The notes under the pieces were generated by a model, which had not been told where the DNA came from, did not search any database, and was given only the letters and a program-made list of their open reading frames with translations. A stretch of DNA of 10,531 nucleotides. Origin: Campylobacterales bacterium. GTDB lineage: Bacteria > Campylobacterota > Campylobacteria > Campylobacterales > Sulfurimonadaceae. Both the position numbers and the translations under genes were made by a program. Positions 6,143 through 10,531 of this stretch are shown here, piece after piece. The DNA is taken from assembly GCA_016937915.1 (NCBI GenBank), contig JAFGVR010000132.1:1-10531 (forward strand). The letters run 5' to 3'. Each line of letters starts with the position of its first letter. Position 1 is the first letter of the stretch.

Positions 6143-7709
6143 ACTTAAAACTCCTCGCATCAAAAAGCCCTTTATCGCTTAGTTTAAGCTCAGGGATAAC
6201 AAGCAAAGCCATAAAAGATAGGGTCATAAAAGGTGAGCTAAGAGTTGAGCCAAGCTCACCCTTTACAAACGCATCTATAGCCTCATACTCTTTTGCCACT
6301 TTAAACCCATCAACACCACTCATGATGCCACCAAACGGGAGTTTTAGCAGATGCTTTGCATCTTTACCAACTGCCGATACTCCCCCCTTTGCATCTATGA
6401 TGAGATTTACTGCTTGTGCCATATACTCATCATCAGTTCCAACTACCACGATATTGTGAGAATCATGAGCTACACTCGAAGCTATAGCCCCATCTTTGAT
6501 GCCAAAACCTCTGATGTGGGAGATGCCACGGATGGGGCTATCTTCATATCTGTTTATAACAGCTATCTTTAAAACATCATCAAGCTCACCGTGGTCAATC
6601 TTCTCTTTTGTGATAAGTTCACGATCTATTGCTTGTATCACCTCCATAGCTTCACACTTAGGGGTGTAAAAATCTTTTGCACTCTTTTTTTTGGTGTTAA
6701 ATTTGTTGATAGGTTTCTCATCTACAGATGCTATCTTTAGATCACCATCTTCATAAACAACCACCCCATCTATGCAAGTTTTTAAAACATCAAATGCATC
6801 GTCCACCACTATAAAATCAGCCGCATCTCCAACTCTAAGGGTTCCAACATCAAGAGAATAGTGTTTTATAGGGTTTATACAAGCGATTTGTAAAACCTTA
6901 AAAATATCGTGTCCATTTTTTATGGAGCGTTTTACAAGCTCATTTATATGTCCATTTGCAAGGTCGTTTGGATGCCTATCATCACTGCAAAACATCAAGT
7001 TTTCATAGTGTTCATCTATGAGTGGATGCAACGCCTCATAGTTTTTCGCAGCCGAACCCTCACGGATAATGATCTTCATCCCCTTTTGAAGTTTCTCTAA
7101 AGCCTCTTCGTAACTAAACGCTTCATGGTCAGTTGAGATACCAGAGTCTATGTATTTTTTAAGCTCATCACCACTTAGAGCTGGTGCGTGTCCATCTATG
7201 GGTTTGTTGTATTTGTTAGCTAAAGCTATCTTCTCTAACATATCTGCATCACCCGCTATCACACCTGGGAAATTCATCACCTCACTCAAAAACTTTATCT
7301 CTTTACTAGCCAAAAGTTTCTCAACATCACTAGCATCAAGTTTTGCTCCACTTGTCTCAAAAGGGGTAGCTGGTACACAAGGAGATGCACCAAAGTAAAA
7401 CTTAAAAGGGGTCTTTTTAGCGTTTTGCATCATAAACTCCACACCACTAAGCCCTAAAACATTTGCTATCTCATGAGGGTCACAAACAGATGCCACGCTC
7501 CCATGCCCAACTGCTAAGCGGGAAAACTCACTAGGGATGAGCATCGAACTCTCCATGTGGATGTGTGCATCTATAAAACCTGGGAGTATATAACTATCAA
7601 ACTCCCCATCTATCTCTGTTATAGATGCTATCACGCCATCTTCTACAACTACCTCAACTGGTTTTATCTCTTTGTTTATTATATCTATCAAGTTTGATTT
7701 TAGTTTCAT
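6123..7709 (-). CDS. ade: Adenine deaminase (AdeC type)
   Basis: Amidohydrolase-superfamily metalloenzyme converting adenine to hypoxanthine and ammonia in the cytosol, for purine salvage. Visible in 528 residues are PGFIDAHIHMESS (43-55) with the HxH metal ligands His49 and His51, CDPHEIANVLG (76-86), the Glu143 region SEVMNFPG, DGHAPALSG (172-180), STDHEAF (192-198), SDDRHPNDLANGH (242-254) and the domain-closing VGTLRVGDAADFIVVDD (288-304). The C-terminal AdeC domain (from about 370) includes HIRGFGIKDGAIASSVAHDS. The length is slightly below the usual 550-600. Ribosome site AAGG lies six bases before the ATG. The gene follows the nuclease of the defence pair by 33 bases on the same strand without a terminator, and ends 20 bases inside miaA. 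In Campylobacterota it may also recycle the adenine released by the aminodeoxyfutalosine menaquinone route (inference). Confidence 0.92.
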   Translation of the reverse strand: MKLKSNLIDIINKEIKPVEVVVEDGVIASITEIDGEFDSYILPGFIDAHIHMESSMLIPSEFSRLAVGHGSVASVCDPHEIANVLGLSGVEFMMQNAKKTPFKFYFGASPCVPATPFETSGAKLDASDVEKLLASKEIKFLSEVMNFPGVIAGDADMLEKIALANKYNKPIDGHAPALSGDELKKYIDSGISTDHEAFSYEEALEKLQKGMKIIIREGSAAKNYEALHPLIDEHYENLMFCSDDRHPNDLANGHINELVKRSIKNGHDIFKVLQIACINPIKHYSLDVGTLRVGDAADFIVVDDAFDVLKTCIDGVVVYEDGDLKIASVDEKPINKFNTKKKSAKDFYTPKCEAMEVIQAIDRELITKEKIDHGELDDVLKIAVINRYEDSPIRGISHIRGFGIKDGAIASSVAHDSHNIVVVGTDDEYMAQAVNLIIDAKGGVSAVGKDAKHLLKLPFGGIMSGVDGFKVAKEYEAIDAFVKGELGSTLSSPFMTLSFMALLVIPELKLSDKGLFDARSFKFISPCR

Positions 7710-7742
7710 GTTTAACCTTTTAAAATATTAAATTTTACTGAT

Positions 7743-8519
7743 CTAAAAAATTGAAGAATCATAATTAAATTGCTTTTTCACAATAAACTGAAAAAAACCA
7801 TATTTCTTAAGTTCCTCTATTCGATTTTTATCTTTTAAAAAAAGTGCTAATGATTTTTGATCTTGTTTTTTAATCTCTTTGGCAAATTCAACAAAAGTGT
7901 TGTAATGTTTTGTCAATATCTCAATACGACATACCTTTGCATTATCATTTGGATGAGGGTAACTCTCACAATATCCCAAACCAAATGTTTTTATCATTGT
8001 TTCACAAATTTTATATTCATAGCTATCTTTTGGAATACCCTGTTTTCGTTTTAATTCCAATATGCCGCCTTGAGCGGTTTGTCTAAAAGCCAATTCAAAA
8101 AAATCTAATGGATTTTTTTCTGTTGGATTGAAAAGTAGAGGTTGCTCATTGTTCGTTTCAGCTACTTCTTTAGCATTAGTTGCTTTTTGCAAAATATCAA
8201 GTAGTGGAAAATCATTTTTTTTATAAGTAATATTACATAAACTACACATTAAAATATAATTTTCAGGTTTGCATTTCAGATTAGGGTACATATCTTGATC
8301 TTTAGGTCTAAAATGATCAAGTGTTGCCGTATGAGTTTTATTTGGAGTATTTGTCAATTCTACTTCACATATGGGGCATTTATTGTTTGAAACATTCTGC
8401 TGTAATGCTGTAAAACCAGACCAATAATCATCACATTTATTTTCAGTGAATTTTGCTTTAAAAATATTTACACAATTTTGATATTCTGGATGTGTAAAAT
8501 AACATCTCATATCAATCAT
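7743..8519 (-). CDS. HNH endonuclease, Septu PtuB-like
   Basis: Predicted DNA-cutting effector of a two-gene ATPase/nuclease defence module. The HNH domain with zinc ribbon lies at about residues 48-106: KCPICEVE (Cys48, Cys51), LDHFRPK (Asp68, His69, the expected catalytic pair), ENYILMCSLCNITYKKND (Asn87, Cys92, Cys95, Asn96). Downstream, PLLFNPTEKNPLDFF (128-141) and a Gly-Gly turn (151-152) recall the C-terminal part of PtuB proteins, which also have LxNP...P and a G-I/L strand. The total is 258 aa. The frame extends seven codons further to a GTG at 8540, but AAGGA at 8528-8532 better serves the ATG at 8519; an ATG at 8510 is a third option. The chosen start overlaps the end of the ATPase gene by eight bases, indicating coupled synthesis. 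The nuclease fold is clear; the Septu assignment is from pairing and pattern. Confidence 0.82.
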   Translation of the reverse strand: MIDMRCYFTHPEYQNCVNIFKAKFTENKCDDYWSGFTALQQNVSNNKCPICEVELTNTPNKTHTATLDHFRPKDQDMYPNLKCKPENYILMCSLCNITYKKNDFPLLDILQKATNAKEVAETNNEQPLLFNPTEKNPLDFFELAFRQTAQGGILELKRKQGIPKDSYEYKICETMIKTFGLGYCESYPHPNDNAKVCRIEILTKHYNTFVEFAKEIKKQDQKSLALFLKDKNRIEELKKYGFFQFIVKKQFNYDSSIF

Positions 8520-10531
8520 TAAACAGATCCTTAAACTCACCTAATAATTCATCCATTTCATTTTCTGAAATTTCGGTTAGTTTATCAAAATCTATCTCTT
8601 TATTTTCTTGAATGAACTTTAAAAATCGCAAATAGTGTCTATCATAAATAAAATTACTTGCTACAGTTTTACCTAATTCAATTTCTAAATTATCTAATGT
8701 TGTTTTTTCATCCTCAGATAAATTATCTTTATTTTTAAGAGAAAACAATTTAGTTATCTTCTCTTGCATACTTTTTCCAACTAAGGAGCTAATTCTAGGA
8801 TAATTTAAAAGTGTTGCAGATACATCAAGATATTTTGTACCTATTCCTGATGTATCAACCATATCATTGTCAACACTGATTTTTCCTATCTCGTCGCTCT
8901 CTCTATCAAGCATCAAAAGAGGATTATGGGTAGCAATAATTATTTGTATATTTTGATTAAGTTTTCTAATATTATCTACAAAATTGATTTGCCATTCTGC
9001 ATGTAATGAATTTTCAGGTTCATCCATCATTAAAATATAAGGTTTGTTTTCTTTTAGTAGAATTCTTAGAAAGATAATTAAAATTTGCTTCTCCCCTGAT
9101 GATAAATCCAATACATCAAGTTCATTATTATGGTTTGAAATACTAAACGATTTTTCTATAGATTCAAGATTTATTTTTTTACTTGTATCCTTAAACATAC
9201 TATCTATGATAGTTCTAAAATCATTAAGTGGTTTATAAATTTCATTCTTAATAGTTGTTTCATTTTCTTTTAGCTGTTGTATTTTTGGAGCTTCTTCAAC
9301 TTTTCCATAAGTTATATCTTCTAATATTCTTGAAATTTCAGCTTTATTAGAACCGTTTTTTTCATCAAACTTTTTATTAAGTTTTATTTGGTAAGCATCA
9401 AATTTAGGCATCAATTTCATTAGTTCAGTATCTAATAGTGATAACTCCTTATCACAATTTTCTTTACATTCAACTACAGACTCCGAAACAGTATCAAAAG
9501 TATCAATAAGAATAATATCAATGTTTTGTAGATGAGCATTATCTTCAATAACAATATCTTTATTCTCACCATTTTCATATACTTTATTAATAGTAGTTTT
9601 AATATTGGGATTTTTAAATTTTTGTAAAATAGATCGTTTATTATAAAATTGAGCTTCTAAAAGTTTTAACAAACTTGATTTTCCACTACCATTTTTACCA
9701 ATCAGTATATTTGTATCTTTATTGAGGTTCCATTCTAAATTTCTATTACCATAAATATTTTCTATCTCAACTTTTTTTATACTTATTTTTAGTGTATTAG
9801 ATATCTCTTTAGCACCTGCTTTTACAAGATAATCCTTTATTTTGCTTTTAAATATTTTAAATTCATCTTCACTGCTCTCTTTAGGTATAAATCTATTAAA
9901 TATATTATGAATTAAGTTTTTTCTGATTTTTGATGACCCTTCACCTTTTTGTTCAAAAGCATTTAACCAATCTTTCTGACAGTTTTTCATAAAACCATCT
10001 CGTATATATCTTAATAAGGCTGTTGAAAAATTTTGTTTAATTTGATTTTGAGCATAGTAAACTTCTGAATTTAATTGATTAGGAGTTTGTAAAAAATTAT
10101 TTATCTCTTGCATTATAAGTGTATGATATTCCAAAATAGGTTTTAAATAACGATATTCACCCTCTAATATAATCATTCTTTTTGTAAATGCTTTTACAAT
10201 AGTCCAGTGTTCATTTGCTACATAACTCTCCCATTTTTTTAAAAAATCGGTAGTATTTAAATTCAAAAACAGTGTTTCAAAGTCATATTCCAAATCAATA
10301 AGATTTTCTTGATGTATTGAAAACTCTTCTTGAATGGTTTTAAAAAGTTTTGTAAGCTCTTTTTTTGTTGCATCGTTAGCTGTTTTATCTAACTCAGCTA
10401 AATAGTATTTTTGGTTTGTAGCAAAATTAAATTGAATATTGGAATCTTTTAATGCATTCTCAACATTGCCAACCCTTCTATTGAGTGCTGATTTATAATC
10501 TTTTACTTCCAATTTATCAGCTTTAGAAAAA
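8512..10531 (-). CDS. SMC/ABC-type ATPase, Septu PtuA-like, with long N-terminal extension (5' end outside window)
   Basis: Predicted sensor or regulator ATPase partnering the HNH nuclease. Counting from the TTG at 10512 as residue 1, the ATP-binding core starts near 243 and has Walker A IGKNGSGKSS (271-280), an ABC-like signature LSSGEKQ (470-476), Walker B ILMMDEPENSLH (493-504) with Asp497 and Glu498, and the switch His in ATHNP (527-531). A coiled-coil-like insert (about 345-435) separates Walker A from the signature. Residues 1-240 are charged, helix-rich and unfamiliar to me. The TTG has no good ribosome site, and the frame stays open without a stop to the window edge (six further complete codons reading FSKADK), so the gene is almost certainly truncated here and the extension is longer. 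Base composition is very AT-rich (bases 9601-9660 hold 11 G/C of 60, against 23 of 60 at 7201-7260). OLD-like or other RecF-type ATPases are alternatives. Confidence 0.83.
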   Translation of the reverse strand, partial: FSKADKLEVKDYKSALNRRVGNVENALKDSNIQFNFATNQKYYLAELDKTANDATKKELTKLFKTIQEEFSIHQENLIDLEYDFETLFLNLNTTDFLKKWESYVANEHWTIVKAFTKRMIILEGEYRYLKPILEYHTLIMQEINNFLQTPNQLNSEVYYAQNQIKQNFSTALLRYIRDGFMKNCQKDWLNAFEQKGEGSSKIRKNLIHNIFNRFIPKESSEDEFKIFKSKIKDYLVKAGAKEISNTLKISIKKVEIENIYGNRNLEWNLNKDTNILIGKNGSGKSSLLKLLEAQFYNKRSILQKFKNPNIKTTINKVYENGENKDIVIEDNAHLQNIDIILIDTFDTVSESVVECKENCDKELSLLDTELMKLMPKFDAYQIKLNKKFDEKNGSNKAEISRILEDITYGKVEEAPKIQQLKENETTIKNEIYKPLNDFRTIIDSMFKDTSKKINLESIEKSFSISNHNNELDVLDLSSGEKQILIIFLRILLKENKPYILMMDEPENSLHAEWQINFVDNIRKLNQNIQIIIATHNPLLMLDRESDEIGKISVDNDMVDTSGIGTKYLDVSATLLNYPRISSLVGKSMQEKITKLFSLKNKDNLSEDEKTTLDNLEIELGKTVASNFIYDRHYLRFLKFIQENKEIDFDKLTEISENEMDELLGEFKDLFND

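Noticed and set aside
6123..7709. Adenine deaminase as a nucleotide-editing effector of the neighbouring defence pair
   Set aside because: It matches ordinary AdeC along its length, and its composition fits the housekeeping genes rather than the AT-rich module.
9460..9480. Cys-Lys-Glu-Asn-Cys in the coiled-coil insert of the ATPase, suggestive of a Rad50-like zinc hook
   Set aside because: The spacing is CxxxC rather than CxxC and it is not placed symmetrically at the tip of a long coiled coil, so a zinc hook is not supported.
7743..10531. A retron (reverse transcriptase with msr/msd) rather than plain Septu
   Set aside because: No reverse transcriptase motif or structured ncRNA is visible in the window. 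It can only be revisited with sequence to the right of 10531.
1..10531. CRISPR array, tRNA or rRNA genes, insertion-sequence ends or direct repeats at the borders of the accessory region
   Set aside because: Read on both strands, I found no regularly spaced repeats, no tRNA cloverleaf, no transposase and no matching repeats near 7710-7742; the other border is outside the window.

Overview
The window looks like a chromosomal segment of a Campylobacterota (epsilonproteobacterial) genome, probably an environmental Sulfurimonas- or Arcobacter-type organism rather than a specific one I can name. The evidence is the low GC content, an MqnP-type prenyltransferase of the futalosine menaquinone route, a CetB/CetA-like split energy-taxis receptor, and densely overlapping operons. 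No RNA gene, insertion sequence, CRISPR array or gene-free stretch over 300 bases is visible.

Region 1 (1-3443, minus strand) is a tightly packed five-gene operon, read from high to low coordinate: mqnP, a 178-aa conserved protein, a membrane-anchored coiled-coil protein with a C-terminal helix-turn-helix-like tail, ftsW, and the start of murG (cut by the window edge). The junctions are ATGA (4 bases), ATGA (4 bases), a 2-base gap, and a 1-base TGATG overlap, so the genes are probably translationally coupled. FtsW and MurG are septal peptidoglycan enzymes. MqnP and the cell-wall enzymes both handle polyprenyl lipids at the inner membrane.

Region 2 (3539-5234) holds cetB and cetA on the minus strand, 11 bases apart and ended by a hairpin terminator at 3539-3570. 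CetB is a soluble Aer-like PAS protein. CetA is a methyl-accepting-type transducer with almost no periplasmic part. Together they should sense cellular redox or energy state and signal to CheA/CheW. A divergent intergenic region then leads into miaA (tRNA A37 isopentenylation), which has a perfect extended -10 promoter and a leader of only about 10 bases.

Region 3 (6123-7709) is adenine deaminase (minus strand), converging on miaA with a 20-base tail-to-tail overlap.

Region 4 (7743-10531, minus strand) is the accessory part: an SMC/ABC-type ATPase running off the right edge and an HNH nuclease whose start overlaps its end. This is the arrangement of Septu (PtuA-PtuB) anti-phage systems and of the effector pair of some retrons. 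The ATPase is unusual because at least 240 residues of uncharacterised, mostly helical sequence precede its ATP-binding domain. The true N terminus lies outside the window. The region is visibly more AT-rich than its neighbours, which fits horizontal acquisition.
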